Assembly: GCF_007362775.1 (NCBI RefSeq)
Contig: NZ_CP041692.1
Location: 4,092,001-4,156,000 of the forward strand
DNA: 64,000 nucleotides
DNA from: Microlunatus elymi
Lineage (GTDB): Bacteria; Actinomycetota; Actinomycetes; Propionibacteriales; Propionibacteriaceae
Reading direction: 5' to 3'
A program made the position numbers and the translations under genes. Below are positions 45,260 to 54,504 of this stretch, in pieces (within the stretch, counting starts at the first letter, position 1; every line of letters begins with the position of its first letter). Under the pieces are notes generated by a model, which saw only the letters and a list, made by a program, of their open reading frames with translations, was not told the DNA's origin and ran no database searches.

Positions 45260-45321
45260 TCAACTAATTGGTTGAGTAACACTTCACCACGACCATGGCG
45301 CGTTGTCAACCAACCAGTTGA
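45260..45321 (-). promoter_or_regulatory. Twin ArsR operators around the promoter
   Basis: TCAACTAATTGGTTGA (45260-45275) and TCAACCAACCAGTTGA (45306-45321) share the dyad TCAAC-N6-GTTGA. The second overlaps the -35 TTGACA (45309-45304); a weak -10 TGAAGT lies 17 bp on and the first site covers the start region. Center distance is 46 bp. Confidence 0.7.
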
Positions 45322-45349
45322 AAAACGGTCGGGTCACTGCGCCCGATCG

Positions 45350-45748
45350 TCAGCCGCTCGGGTCGCGCGGACGGAACGTTGGATGACCCGCTGCCCGCGC
45401 GGCAGAATCCAACCGATCGTCATAGCTGACGAACGCGGTGAGCCCGTGACGCACCAGTTCGGCGGTAGCCAGATGAATGGCATCGGGACTGCGCAGCACC
45501 GGCGCGGCGATCAGTGCGGCACGTTCGAGAACCGGCCGGGTGACCGGAATCAGATCCAACATGCGCAACAGATTCATCGCCTCCGGCAGCCAATCCTCAT
45601 CGATTCGCCGGGTCGCACGCAGGACCTCAGTCCAGGCAAGTTCGCTGCTCAGCCAATCGACGTCGAGCGGCAACCAGTTCTCCAACGCATCCGAGTCTTG
45701 CTCGGTGTGCAGCAACTTCAGCAGCGCCGAACTGTCGAGATAGATCAC
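45350..45748 (-). CDS. vapC: PIN-domain ribonuclease toxin VapC
   Basis: 132 residues. PIN acidic residues are in place: Asp5 (IYLDSSALLKL), Glu41 (LAWTEVLRA), Asp89 (SPDAIHLATA) and Asp110 (VSYDDRL). It should cleave RNA when freed. Its ATG overlaps the antitoxin stop (ATGA), giving coupled translation and the usual antitoxin-first order. Confidence 0.92.
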   Translation of the reverse strand: MIYLDSSALLKLLHTEQDSDALENWLPLDVDWLSSELAWTEVLRATRRIDEDWLPEAMNLLRMLDLIPVTRPVLERAALIAAPVLRSPDAIHLATAELVRHGLTAFVSYDDRLDSAARAAGHPTFRPRDPSG

Positions 45749-46014
45749 TGGTCACCGCGTTCAAGGTCGAGCGCCTCCGCAGTGGTCATCCCCGAGGTAG
45801 CAGGTCGCCTGCGCACGCGTCCACGCGGCTGCGCGGCCGGTGCCAGTTGCCCAGCACGAATGAGTTCATCGCGGACCGTTTCGGCGACGGTGACTGGAAC
45901 CAACCGGGCGACGAGCTCCCCTCGATCAGTCACCTCAACTGTCTCCCCCGCCTTGACCAACGCCAGATACCGGGTCGCGTGTTGCCGCAGCTCCCGCACG
46001 CCAATACGCTCCAT
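45745..46014 (-). CDS. vapB: Phd/YefM-type antitoxin VapB
   Basis: 89 residues: the N-terminal Phd fold RIGVRELRQHATRYLALVKAGETVEVTDRG binds DNA, and the Arg/Pro-rich then acidic C-terminus would cover the VapC active site. ATG 46014 lies close to a perfect palindrome that is the likely autoregulatory site. Confidence 0.9.
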   Translation of the reverse strand: MERIGVRELRQHATRYLALVKAGETVEVTDRGELVARLVPVTVAETVRDELIRAGQLAPAAQPRGRVRRRPATSGMTTAEALDLERGDQ

Positions 46015-46024
46015 ACCAGGGACC

Positions 46025-46043
46025 GTAGCACTAGATGTGCTAC
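46025..46043. promoter_or_regulatory. VapB operator palindrome
   Basis: GTAGCAC-TAGAT-GTGCTAC, a perfect 7-bp dyad with a 5-bp spacer, 10 bp upstream of the antitoxin ATG. Position and symmetry fit conditional autorepression by the VapBC complex. Confidence 0.7.
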
Positions 46044-46086
46044 ACGAGCGTCCCCGACGACTTCGGTGATTGCGCTCTGGCTATGG

Positions 46087-46362
46087 CTACCCGGTCCTGG
46101 CGTAGCGCTCCGCGGATCGGGCCCGACGCTTGGCCGCCTCCTCCTCACGGTTCTTCGGCGGCGCGGTGGTCACCAGGTCGTCCAGCAGATGCTGGGTCAC
46201 GTGGGCGATCTCGGCCACCGCGCGATCGAAGGCCTCCTGATTGGCTTTGGAGGGTTTGGTGGTGCCGGCGATCTTGCGGACGTACTGCAGGGCGGCGTCG
46301 TGCACCTCCTGCGAGCTCGCGGCCGGCTCAAAGTTGTGCAATTGGCGAATGTTTCGGCACAT
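46087..46362 (-). CDS. DUF2277 family protein
   Basis: 91 residues beginning MCRNIRQLHNFEP, the invariant start of DUF2277, then ALQYVRKIAGTTKPSKANQ and a helical C-terminus with Arg/Glu. Function unknown across the family. The conserved Cys2 and His9 could bind a metal. It stands alone between the TA module and the transporters. Confidence 0.88.
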   Translation of the reverse strand: MCRNIRQLHNFEPAASSQEVHDAALQYVRKIAGTTKPSKANQEAFDRAVAEIAHVTQHLLDDLVTTAPPKNREEEAAKRRARSAERYARTG

Positions 46363-46417
46363 GGGTCGATCCTAGGATCGAGCGCCGACACCCACCAGGC
46401 TCAGGCGGGATCCACGC

Positions 46418-47956
46418 TCAGCGCCGGCGCTGCAGATGCTTCGGCGCCACCAGGAAGATCGCGCTGACGAAGCCCGCCAACATCACCACGGCCGGCAGCA
46501 GCAGGGACTGCCCCATCGCCGTACTGAAGCCGTCGAGCACCTGCGCCGGCATCGATCCGTGGCCGGCCGAGGCGGCCGGTTCGGCGCTGATTCCGCCGGA
46601 CAACTGCGGCACCAGATCGGCCAGCCTGGAGGTCATCAGCGCTGCGATCCCGGCGCTGCCCAGCACGGCGCCGACCTGACGCGAGTTGTTGAAGACACCC
46701 GATCCGGCGCCCGCCTGGGACATCGGCAGGTTGCGGTTGGCGGAGACGCCCAGCGGAGCGAAGATGAACGCATTTCCCAACCCGTACAGGGAGACCGGCA
46801 GCAGGATCTGCCAGATCGGGGTGTCCGGGCGCATCACCGCGGCCATCCAGAACAGGCCGACCGAACTGGCCAGCATGCCGAAGCCGGCCAGGTAGCGGGG
46901 ATGTTTGGTGTCCACCAGCCGGCCGACGATCGGGGCGAAGATCATGCTCAGGATCGCCATCGGGGCGGTCAGCAGCGCCGCTCCGGTGGGATCCAGCCCG
47001 CGCACGGTCTGGGCGTACAGCATGAACGGGAGCTGGAAGCCGACCATCACCACCCCGACCGCGGTGATCGCGACATTGGCCAGCGAGAAGTTGCGGTCCT
47101 TGAACAGGCTCAGCGGCACCAGCGGCTCGGCGGCACCCTTGGCCTGCCAGCCGACGAAGACCGCCATCACCACGAGCCCACCGATGATCAACAACCAGGC
47201 GCGGTAGTCCCAGTTCAGGTGGCTGCCTTCCTGGATGCCGAAGACCAGGCTGAACATGCCGATGGCGCTGAGGATCACGCCGACGACGTCGAAGCGGTGG
47301 CTGTGCGTCGGCAGCGACGGAACCCACTTCCAGGCCAGCACGATCCCGACGACGCCGACCGGCAGATTGACGAAGAAGATCCACTGCCAGCCGGGTCCGT
47401 CGATCAGCACACCGCCGAGAATCGGGCCGATCAGTCCGGCGATTCCGGCCACTGCACCCCACAGACTGGTCGCCTTGCCACGGCGCTCGGGCGGGAAGAT
47501 GCGGGTGATCACCGCCATCGTCTGCGGCACCATCATCGCCGCACCGAGGCCCTGGAACACCCGGGCGATGATCAGCATCTCGATGTCGGCGGACAGGCCG
47601 CACCACAACGAGGACAGGGTGAAGACCGCCAAGCCGGACAGATACATCCACTTCGGCCCGACCCGGTCGCCGAGTCGGCCGGTGATCAGCAGCGGTACGG
47701 CGTAGGCCAGCAGGTAGGCGCTGGTCACCCACACCACGTCGGTCACGCCGGCGTGCAGATCGGTCATCAGCGCCGGCGTCGCGACCGAGACGATGGTGGT
47801 GTCGATCATGATCACGAAGAAGCCGATCACCAGCGCGATCATCGCCCGCCAGGGATTGGCGCCACCCGTTGGCGTGCCGAACGCCGCGGCCGGGCTCGCC
47901 GGTGCCGCGCTGGCGAGCTCTTCCGAGCGTGGCGCCACGTCGATGGGTCGAGTCAT
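46418..47956 (-). CDS. DHA2-family (EmrB/QacA) MFS exporter, paralogue 1
   Basis: 512 residues with 14 membrane helices. Motifs: IDTTIVSVATPALM (helix 1), GRLGDRVGPKWMY (motif A) and GLGAAMMVPQTMAVITRIFP (motif C region). It is clearly duplicated from the next gene upstream: long identical stretches such as VWVTSAYLLAYAVPLLITG. The C-terminal loop is Ser/Gly-rich. It lies 125 bp behind paralogue 2 and may be read from the same PadR-controlled promoter or its own. Confidence 0.92.
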   Translation of the reverse strand: MTRPIDVAPRSEELASAAPASPAAAFGTPTGGANPWRAMIALVIGFFVIMIDTTIVSVATPALMTDLHAGVTDVVWVTSAYLLAYAVPLLITGRLGDRVGPKWMYLSGLAVFTLSSLWCGLSADIEMLIIARVFQGLGAAMMVPQTMAVITRIFPPERRGKATSLWGAVAGIAGLIGPILGGVLIDGPGWQWIFFVNLPVGVVGIVLAWKWVPSLPTHSHRFDVVGVILSAIGMFSLVFGIQEGSHLNWDYRAWLLIIGGLVVMAVFVGWQAKGAAEPLVPLSLFKDRNFSLANVAITAVGVVMVGFQLPFMLYAQTVRGLDPTGAALLTAPMAILSMIFAPIVGRLVDTKHPRYLAGFGMLASSVGLFWMAAVMRPDTPIWQILLPVSLYGLGNAFIFAPLGVSANRNLPMSQAGAGSGVFNNSRQVGAVLGSAGIAALMTSRLADLVPQLSGGISAEPAASAGHGSMPAQVLDGFSTAMGQSLLLPAVVMLAGFVSAIFLVAPKHLQRRR

Positions 47957-48081
47957 GAATCTCCTTGCGAGGGTCCTGAGCGGACTGGCGGGATGGGTCG
48001 TGTGGCGTCGTCGCCCACGACGGCAACAAGCCGCCGGTCAGGAACATTCCTACCCGGCGGCACCGACAGTCGTCTCCGGGT

Positions 48082-49566
48082 TTATCGGTCTCGGCCGGCC
48101 AGGTGCTTGGGCGCCTCGAAGAACAGCGCGGCCACGAAGCCGACCAGGATCACGGCGGCCGGCAGCAGCACCGACTGCGCCATCGCGGTGGCGAAGCCGG
48201 CCCGCAGCGGCACCGGCAACACGCCGCCGTAGGAGCCGCCGGTGGCACCCCCGCCCTTCATGGCAGGCAGGTTGGCGGCCAGCCGGGCTTGCATCAGCGC
48301 CGCGATCGCGGAACTGCCGAGCACCGAGCCGACCTGGCGGGTGGCGTTGAAGACACCGGATCCGGCACCGGCCTGCGCCATCGGCAGGTTTCGGTTGGCG
48401 GTGGTACTGAGCGGGCCGAAGGTGAACGCGGTGCCGATGCCGAGCAGGGTGATCGGCAGCAGCAGTTGCCAGATCGGGGTGTCGGGACCGATCAGCTTCG
48501 CGATCCAGAACAGTGCTGCGGCATCGCACAGGGTGCCGAAGCCGGCCAGGTAGCGCGGATGCATCCGGTCGACCATCCGGCCGACGAACGGGGCCAGCAC
48601 GATGCCGATCACGGCCATCGGCAAGATCAACAACGCCGACTTCGTCGGCGACAGCCCGAGCACGGTCTGCGCGTACAACATCAATGGCAGCGACATCGCG
48701 ACGATCATGAAACCGACCGTGCTGATGGCGATGTTGGACAGCGAGAAGTTGCGATCGCGGAACAGCGACAGCGGAACCAGCGGCTCGTGCTTGTTGAATC
48801 GCTGCCAGACTACGAAACCGATCATCACCAGCACGCCGGCGCCGATCAGCAGCCAGATCCAGCCGTCCCAGTCGTACGTCTCGCCTTCCTGGATGCCGAA
48901 GACGATGCAGAACATGCCGGCCGCGCTGAGGATGACACCGAGGATGTCGAAGCGATGGCTGTGCGTCTCCAGCTTCGGCACCAGCCGCCAAGCCAGCACG
49001 AAGGCGACCACGCCGACCGGGATGTTGATGAAGAAGATCCATTCCCAGCCGGGTCCGTCGATCAACAATCCACCGGCCACCGGGCCGACCACGTTGGCGA
49101 TGCCGGCGACCGCGCCCCACAGCGCCATCGCCTTGCCGCGGCGTTCCGGCGGGAAGGTCCTGGTGATCACCGCCATCGTCTGCGGCGTCATCATCGAGGC
49201 GCCGAGCCCCTGGAACACCCGGGCGATGATCAACATCTCGATGCCGTTCGACAGCCCGCACCAGAGCGAGGACAGGGTGAAGACGACCAGTCCGACCTGG
49301 TAGAGCACCTTCGGCCCGACCCGGTCGCCGAGCCGGCCGGTGATCAGCAGCGGTACGGCGTAGGCCAGCAGGTACGCGCTGGTCACCCAGATCACCGAGT
49401 TCACGTCGGCGTCGAGTCCACGCATGATCGCCGGGGTGGCGACCGAGACGATGGTCGAGTCGACCAAGATCATGAAGAAGCCGAGAACCAGCGCCAGCAT
49501 GGCTGGCCACGGGCTGGCAGGCTGGGCGTGCGCAGGTCTCACGGTCTGCGGCGCGGCGTGGGCCAT
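48082..49566 (-). CDS. DHA2-family (EmrB/QacA) MFS exporter, paralogue 2
   Basis: 494 residues with 14 membrane helices; motif D1 VDSTIVSVATPAIM and motif A GRLGDRVGPKVLY. The ATG at 49566 lies inside the 3' end of the PadR gene (28-nt overlap), so it is translated with its regulator. The longer frame beyond that start reads the PadR gene in another phase. Drug or metabolite export by proton antiport is expected; substrates are not readable. Confidence 0.92.
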   Translation of the reverse strand: MAHAAPQTVRPAHAQPASPWPAMLALVLGFFMILVDSTIVSVATPAIMRGLDADVNSVIWVTSAYLLAYAVPLLITGRLGDRVGPKVLYQVGLVVFTLSSLWCGLSNGIEMLIIARVFQGLGASMMTPQTMAVITRTFPPERRGKAMALWGAVAGIANVVGPVAGGLLIDGPGWEWIFFINIPVGVVAFVLAWRLVPKLETHSHRFDILGVILSAAGMFCIVFGIQEGETYDWDGWIWLLIGAGVLVMIGFVVWQRFNKHEPLVPLSLFRDRNFSLSNIAISTVGFMIVAMSLPLMLYAQTVLGLSPTKSALLILPMAVIGIVLAPFVGRMVDRMHPRYLAGFGTLCDAAALFWIAKLIGPDTPIWQLLLPITLLGIGTAFTFGPLSTTANRNLPMAQAGAGSGVFNATRQVGSVLGSSAIAALMQARLAANLPAMKGGGATGGSYGGVLPVPLRAGFATAMAQSVLLPAAVILVGFVAALFFEAPKHLAGRDR

Positions 49567-50114
49567 GGAAGTTCCTTTGTTTGCAAGCGATGAATGGTGT
49601 TCGCGATCCAGTCGCGTTCGGCACGGCGCAGTGCGAGCAGATAGTCGACCTCGAGCCAGTGCGCCTCTTGCAACGGGCGGGCCCGAAGCTGCTGGGTGGC
49701 CGCCTCGCCCACGGCGATCTCGGAGTCGATGAGTTGCAGATAGCTGGTCAGCAGTTCGATCACCGCCTGAGCGGGCAGGTTGTGCGCCTCGGCCAGTGCC
49801 ACCGGGAAGCGCGGGTACTCCCGTCCGGGGTCGGCGAGCGTCTTGCGTACCCACTGTTCGAGCGCGGTGTAGCCGTCGTCCGTGATCGCGTACGTGGTGC
49901 GTTCGGGCCGGCCGCCCTCGCGCTCGGTCCCGGTCGCCTCGACCAGGCCGTCGCGATCGAGCCGCTCGACGGTGTGGTACAGCGAGCCGGGCCGAACCTT
50001 GACCAGCCAGTCGGCCCGTCGCTGCATCAACACCCCGTACGCCTCGTACGGATGCATCGGCCGTTCGGCCAGCAACGCCAGCACCGAAACCGCCAGCGTG
50101 GTCAACTCCGCCAT
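49539..50114 (-). CDS. PadR-family regulator of the DHA2 exporters
   Basis: 191 residues; ATG 50114 preceded by GGGGTGAG. The winged helix reads VLALLAERPMHPYEAYGVL ... KVRPGSLYHTVERLDRDGLV ... RPERTTYAITDDG, with a C-terminal helical domain rich in Leu/Gln. First in an operon with the exporter it overlaps. A palindrome-bearing stretch with CACGTATATTCCACGTGG (50162-50145 on the minus strand) lies 30-50 bp upstream and probably includes the operator and a TATATT -10. Confidence 0.9.
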   Translation of the reverse strand: MAELTTLAVSVLALLAERPMHPYEAYGVLMQRRADWLVKVRPGSLYHTVERLDRDGLVEATGTEREGGRPERTTYAITDDGYTALEQWVRKTLADPGREYPRFPVALAEAHNLPAQAVIELLTSYLQLIDSEIAVGEAATQQLRARPLQEAHWLEVDYLLALRRAERDWIANTIHRLQTKELPWPTPRRRP

Positions 50115-50162
50115 CTCACCCCGACCACTCCACCTCAACTACTCCACGTGGAATATACGTGA

Positions 50163-50475
50163 TGGAAGTGCCCGTTGCAACTCGGTCCGCGGCTCTTTCG
50201 ACTCAGACCGCAAATTGCAGGAGCTCCAGCACCCATAACCGCGCCCGCAGCGACCGCAACCTCCTTGAATCCCAGCACCGGCGGTCCAGGCGCACCGGGC
50301 AGCCGGGAGGGGACGGCGTCTGACGGTTGCGTCGGACGTAGTCGGCACGACACGACCACTGACTGCGCACCATCGAGTCACCGCGCCGATCCGAACTTCC
50401 CGGGGCCCTCCCCGGAAGCGCAACCTGCAGCACACAAGACCGCGGCCAGCGGCAACCAGACGGACTGAATCAAAT
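50163..50475. repeat. Repeat-filled gap: inverted stem-loop copy and partial family-1 element
   Basis: 50215-50275 (TTGCAGGAGCTCC ... ACCCATAACCG ... GCAACCTCCTTGAATC) is an inverted copy of the stem-loop unit arrayed at 38.3 kb. 50398-50470 matches the right half of the ~175-bp family-1 element (CGGGGCCCTCCCCGGAAG, CCTGCAGCACACAAGACC, CGGACTGAATC). Frames across this gap lack coding signals. Confidence 0.7.
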
Positions 50476-50551
50476 CGCACTAGGCAAAACGCAGTCGAGC
50501 CGGCGGCCGGGATTTCCCGGCCGCCGGCTCGACTGCGCTTTACCTAGTGCG
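50476..50551 (-). terminator. 76-bp near-perfect palindrome, terminator of ctaCDF
   Basis: Inner 22-bp perfect stem (50490-50511 with 50516-50537, ATTT loop), a 5/5 internal bulge, then an outer perfect 9-bp stem CGCACTAGG/CCTAGTGCG. The ctaF TAG stop lies in the outer arm. Read on the minus strand the inner stem is followed by TTTTG, making a strong terminator; the symmetry could also stop transcripts from the other side. Confidence 0.85.
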
Positions 50552-50939
50552 CGTGCTCGCCCCGGTAGTACTGGTAGATCATGCCGGTCAGGGAGACGAC
50601 GCCGAGGGCGCCGGCGATGATCACGATCCACCAACCGATCACGATGCCGACCATCACGAAGGCCAGGCTGAGGGCACAGAACAGCGGCCAGATGCTCTGC
50701 GGCGGGAAGAAGCCGACCTCGCCGGCTCCCTCGACGATCTCGCCCTCCCGCTTGTCCTCCGGCCGGTCATCGATCCGGCGGGCGATCAGGGCGAGGTAGC
50801 CGGTGATCATCAACGACAGGAAGAAGGTCAGGATCAACGCGGCGGTGCCGGTGGTCTCGTGGGTCGTGAACCAGTAGACCGGCGCGACGATCAAGAAGAA
50901 CGCCGTCAGGATCAAGAAGATCCGCGCTTCAGCCCTCAT
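50544..50939 (-). CDS. ctaF: Cytochrome c oxidase subunit IV, actinobacterial type
   Basis: 131 residues, four membrane helices. Typical start [29 protein letters not shown] and central [21 protein letters not shown], followed by [11 protein letters not shown]. This subunit is specific to actinobacterial aa3 oxidase. Its ATG overlaps the ctaD stop (ATGA). Its own stop is built into the large terminator palindrome. Confidence 0.94.
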   Translation of the reverse strand: MRAEARIFLILTAFFLIVAPVYWFTTHETTGTAALILTFFLSLMITGYLALIARRIDDRPEDKREGEIVEGAGEVGFFPPQSIWPLFCALSLAFVMVGIVIGWWIVIIAGALGVVSLTGMIYQYYRGEHAH

Positions 50940-52714
50940 CGCTGATCATCCTTCCCCGCAGTGTGTTCGACGTTGCCGATCAGCGCGCCGAGCCGGCCCT
51001 GATGCTCGCCGGAGTCGAGGAACTCGTTCTCGCCGGCCATGTTGTCCGGGTATTCCTCGAGCGCGATCTCGGGATGATGCAGATCGAAAGCCGGGGATTC
51101 GGAACGGATCCGCGGCAGCGAATCGAAGTTGTGCCGCGGCGGCGGGCAGGAGGTCGCCCACTCCAGCGACCGGCCCCAGCCCCACGGGTCGTCGACCTTG
51201 ACCAGCGGGTTCTTCCGCGACTTCCAGACGTTGTAGATGAACGGCAGCATCGAGGCACCGAGCAGGAACGCACCGAACGACGACACCTGGTTGAGGACCG
51301 TGAAGCCCTCGTTCGGCAGGTAGTCGGCGTAGCGCCGCGGCATGCCCTCGACGCCGAGCCAGTGCTGCACCAGGAAGGTGGTGTGGAAGCCGATGAACAA
51401 CAACCAGAAGTGGATCTTGCCCCACTTCTCGTCCAGCATCCGCCCGGTCAGCTTCGGCCACCAGAAGTAGAAACCACCGAACATCGCGAACACCACCGTG
51501 CCGAACACGACGTAGTGGAAGTGCGCGACCACGAAGTACGAGTCCGACAGCTGGAAGTCCAGCGGCGGGCTGGCCAGGATGACGCCGGTCAGTCCACCGA
51601 ACAGGAAGGTGGTGAGGAAGCCGATCGACCACAACATGGGTGTGTCGAAACTTAGACTGCCGCCCCACATGGTGCCGATCCAGTCGAAGAACTTCACTCC
51701 GGTGGGCACTGCGATCAGGAAGGTCATGAAGGAGAAGAACGGCAGGCTGACCGCACCGGTCACGTACATGTGGTGCGCCCACACCGCGACCGACAGGGCC
51801 GCGATCGACAGCGTCGCACCGACCAGCGTCATGTAGCCGAACAGCGGTTTGCGGCTGAACACCGGCAGGATCTCGGTGATGATGCCGAAGAACGGCAGGG
51901 CGATGATGTAGACCTCGGGATGGCCGAAGAACCAGAACAAGTGCTGCCACAACATCGCCCCGCCGTTGGCGGCATCGAAGATGTGCGCCCCGAACTTCCG
52001 GTCCGCCTCCAGCATCAACATCGCCGCGGCCAGGATCGGGAAGGCGATCAGCACCAACAGTGCGGTGATCAGCGTGTTCCAGGTGAAGATCGGCATCCGG
52101 AACATGGTCATGCCGGGAGCCCGCATGGTCAGGATGGTGGTGATGAAGTTGACCGAGCCGAGGATCGAGGACAGACCGACCAGGTAGAGGCCGACGATCC
52201 ACAGGTCGCCGCCGACACCGGGGCTGTTCACCGCGTTGCTCAGCGGCGAGTAGGCGAACCAGCCGAAGCTGGCCGCACCCTCCGGCGACAGGAAGCCCGA
52301 TACGGTGATCAGGCCGCCGAACAGGAAGAACCAGTACGACAGCATGTTCAGCCGCGGGAACGCGACGTCCGGCGCACCGATCTGCAGCGGCATGATGGCG
52401 TTCGCGAACGCGGAGAACAACGGTGTCGCGAACAGCAACAGCATGATCGTGCCGTGCATGGTGAAGAACTGGTTGTACGTCTCATAGCTGAGGAACTGCA
52501 GCCCGGGGAAGGCCAGCTCGGCCCGGATCGCCAGCGCCAGCACCCCGCCGAAGGCGAAGAACGCCAGCGACGTGATGAAGTACAGATTGCCGATCATCTT
52601 GTGATCGGTGGTGGTCAGCCAGCGCCAGGCAAAGTGGCCCATCGACCGCCGTCGGACATGCGGAACCGTACGGACCGTCGCAGTGCGTTCGGCGGTTCCT
52701 TCGAACGTCGTCAC
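50936..52714 (-). CDS. ctaD: Cytochrome c oxidase subunit I (aa3 type)
   Basis: 592 residues, twelve membrane helices plus an actinobacterial C-terminal tail. CuB/haem a3 ligands are seen in [15 protein letters not shown] (His-Tyr pair) and [10 protein letters not shown] (His-His), haem a/a3 ligands in [11 protein letters not shown], and an early haem a ligand in [10 protein letters not shown]. It is the catalytic O2-reducing, proton-pumping subunit. One base separates it from the ctaC stop. Confidence 0.97.
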   Translation of the reverse strand: MTTFEGTAERTATVRTVPHVRRRSMGHFAWRWLTTTDHKMIGNLYFITSLAFFAFGGVLALAIRAELAFPGLQFLSYETYNQFFTMHGTIMLLLFATPLFSAFANAIMPLQIGAPDVAFPRLNMLSYWFFLFGGLITVSGFLSPEGAASFGWFAYSPLSNAVNSPGVGGDLWIVGLYLVGLSSILGSVNFITTILTMRAPGMTMFRMPIFTWNTLITALLVLIAFPILAAAMLMLEADRKFGAHIFDAANGGAMLWQHLFWFFGHPEVYIIALPFFGIITEILPVFSRKPLFGYMTLVGATLSIAALSVAVWAHHMYVTGAVSLPFFSFMTFLIAVPTGVKFFDWIGTMWGGSLSFDTPMLWSIGFLTTFLFGGLTGVILASPPLDFQLSDSYFVVAHFHYVVFGTVVFAMFGGFYFWWPKLTGRMLDEKWGKIHFWLLFIGFHTTFLVQHWLGVEGMPRRYADYLPNEGFTVLNQVSSFGAFLLGASMLPFIYNVWKSRKNPLVKVDDPWGWGRSLEWATSCPPPRHNFDSLPRIRSESPAFDLHHPEIALEEYPDNMAGENEFLDSGEHQGRLGALIGNVEHTAGKDDQR

Positions 52715-52715
52715 G

Positions 52716-53621
52716 TCAGCGACCCTCCTGCTTCGACTCGGGCCGCTGCGGTACGGCGTCAGGGTTCTGCAAGGTCCTCAACTGACCCGTCTGTCCCTTC
52801 GCCTCCAATTCCTTCATGTGGGCGATGAACTCCTGCTTGGAGACGATGTGCACGTTGAACAACATGGCGGAGTGGTAGGTGCCGCACAGCTCGGCGCACT
52901 TGCCGGCGAAGACACCCTCCTTGGTCGGCGTCAGATCCAGGCTGTTGTTGCGGCCCGGCACGACGTCCAGCTTCTCGTAGAACGCCGGCACCCAGAAGGA
53001 GTGGATCACGTCCACCGACTTCAGGTTGAACCGGACGCTCTCCCCCACCGGCAGATACAGGTTGGCCGGCTGCTCGATGGTGCCGGACTCCCAGGTAGCG
53101 GTGCCGACGTCGGGATTGTCGGCTTCCTCGTAGTTGAACGACCAGTTCCACTTCTGCGCGACCACGGTCACCACATGATCGGGATGCTGGACCTTGGCCT
53201 GCACCTTGTCCTGGGTGAGCACGGTGAAGTAGAAGAGCACGCCGATCATGATGAACGGCGTCACCGTGTAGAGGATCTCGATCGGCAGGTTGTAGCGATT
53301 CTGCCGCGGAACACCCGGCTTGCGCCGCCGGTAGCGGACGACGCACCAGATGATCATGCCCCAGACCAGAAGCCCGACGCCGAAGGCGGCGATCCAGGAT
53401 CCGATCCAGAGATGATGCGTGTACGGGCTGCGGTCGCTGGCGGCCACCGGAAGACCGAGCCGACCGAGCTGAGCCGTCGTCTCCGCGCTACATCCGGCCA
53501 GGCCCAGCGCGCCCAGACCGAGCGACGCCAGGAGCAGGCGCGACACCGTGCGTGGTATCGGCCGCCGGGACAGTATCGGTCGCCGCGGATGCGGGATTCG
53601 CGGGCGGGACACAGGTGCCAC
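52716..53621 (-). CDS. ctaC: Cytochrome c oxidase subunit II (lipoprotein)
   Basis: 301 residues. Basic signal sequence with lipobox LAGC near residue 44, two membrane helices (about 74-96 and 115-136), and a cupredoxin domain with the CuA site CAELCGTYH (Cys242, Cys246, His250). It accepts electrons from the QcrC haems. GTG 53621 has AAAGGG 5 nt upstream. First gene of ctaCDF, diverging from the DevR-like gene with 167 bp between. Confidence 0.96.
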   Translation of the reverse strand: MAPVSRPRIPHPRRPILSRRPIPRTVSRLLLASLGLGALGLAGCSAETTAQLGRLGLPVAASDRSPYTHHLWIGSWIAAFGVGLLVWGMIIWCVVRYRRRKPGVPRQNRYNLPIEILYTVTPFIMIGVLFYFTVLTQDKVQAKVQHPDHVVTVVAQKWNWSFNYEEADNPDVGTATWESGTIEQPANLYLPVGESVRFNLKSVDVIHSFWVPAFYEKLDVVPGRNNSLDLTPTKEGVFAGKCAELCGTYHSAMLFNVHIVSKQEFIAHMKELEAKGQTGQLRTLQNPDAVPQRPESKQEGR

Positions 53622-53640
53622 GTCGACCCTTTCTGGTGCG

Positions 53641-53658
53641 TACTACTACAGCGTGTCA
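53641..53658. promoter_or_regulatory. CTACAGCGTGT motif upstream of ctaC
   Basis: TACTACTACAGCGTGTCA lies 20 bp before the ctaC start. It shares CTACAGCGTGT with the ctaE upstream region (32295-32305). On the ctaC coding strand the same site gives TTTGACACGCTGTAGTAG, which includes a TTGACA -35-like hexamer. Confidence 0.5.
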
Positions 53659-53788
53659 AAGCTATCAGCACCCTAACGCAGAGCACCCACCGACAGACAC
53701 CAGGTCGCCACTGTTCGACGAACTCGCCACCATCACGAATCCTCGCGGTTGCTATGCACCCGAAGCTCTCCGGTCGTACGCTCTGGCC

Positions 53789-54463
53789 ATGGTCGACGAC
53801 CCGTCCCGCATCGTCCGTGTCTTCATCCTGGATGACCACGAGTTGGTCCGCCGGGGCCTGATCGATCTCCTCGGCACCGCCGGCGACCTCAAGGTCGTTG
53901 GTCAGGCCGCGACCGCGGCCGAGGCCCGCAATCGGATTCCGGCCGCCCGGCCGGATGTGGCGCTGCTGGATGCACGACTGCCGGACGGTTCCGGGATCGA
54001 CGTCTGCCGGGACCTGCGATCGGCGATGCCCGACCTGCACTGCCTGATCCTGACCTCGTACGACGATGACGAGGCACTGTTCGCAGCGGTGATGGCCGGC
54101 GCGTCCGGCTATCTGTTGAAGCAGATCGGCGGTACCTCGCTGACCGACGCCATCCGGCAGGTGGCACGTGGCGAGTCGCTCCTCGATCCGGCGGTGACCC
54201 AGCGGCTGATGACCCGGTTGAAGCAACCGCAGCAGACGCGGGACGACCGGTTCGAGCAACTCACCGAACGCGAGCGGCAGATCCTCGAACTGATCGCGCA
54301 GGGGCTGACCAACCGGCAGATCGGCCAGCGGATGTTCCTGGCCGAGAAGACGATCAAGAACTACGTCTCCACTCTGCTGAGCAAACTCGGCATGCAGCGC
54401 CGGACCCAGATTGCCGTGTACGGGGCACGGTTGCGGCCCGACCAGGAGCAGCGACGGCCCTGA
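53789..54463 (+). CDS. devR: NarL/LuxR-family response regulator, DevR (DosR)-like
   Basis: 224 residues. The receiver has Asp15/Asp16, phospho-acceptor Asp61 (LLDARLPDG), LILTS and Lys111 (GYLLKQI). The LuxR-type HTH reads LTERERQILELIAQGLTNRQI...FLAEKTIKNYVSTLLSKLGM. Blocks ARPDVALLDARLPDGSGI, LHCLILTSY and MFLAEKTIKNYVS are nearly those of M. tuberculosis DosR, the hypoxia/NO dormancy regulator. No DevS/DosT kinase is in the window. It is divergent from ctaC, which it may control. ATG 53789 is set by homology. Confidence 0.85.
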   Translation: MVDDPSRIVRVFILDDHELVRRGLIDLLGTAGDLKVVGQAATAAEARNRIPAARPDVALLDARLPDGSGIDVCRDLRSAMPDLHCLILTSYDDDEALFAAVMAGASGYLLKQIGGTSLTDAIRQVARGESLLDPAVTQRLMTRLKQPQQTRDDRFEQLTERERQILELIAQGLTNRQIGQRMFLAEKTIKNYVSTLLSKLGMQRRTQIAVYGARLRPDQEQRRP

Positions 54464-54484
54464 CCGCAACGGGACCGGCGACAG

Positions 54485-54504
54485 GTCGGGACCTTAGCCC
54501 CTGC
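54485..54504. promoter_or_regulatory. DosR-box-like sequence
   Basis: GTCGGGACCTTAGCCCCTGC matches the DosR consensus TTSGGGACTWWAGTCCCSAA at 14 of 20 positions, including the central GGGAC.TTAG.CCC. It lies 21 bp after the devR-like stop, yet no gene begins nearby on either strand. Confidence 0.35.

Noticed and set aside
48082-49854. 590-codon version of the second DHA2 exporter
   Set aside because: The extra N-terminal part overlaps the PadR gene in another phase and is not hydrophobic or conserved. ATG 49566 gives the normal length.
50139-50480. Several 70-110-codon frames between the PadR gene and ctaF
   Set aside because: They lie wholly in dispersed repeats and have no initiation signals or homology.
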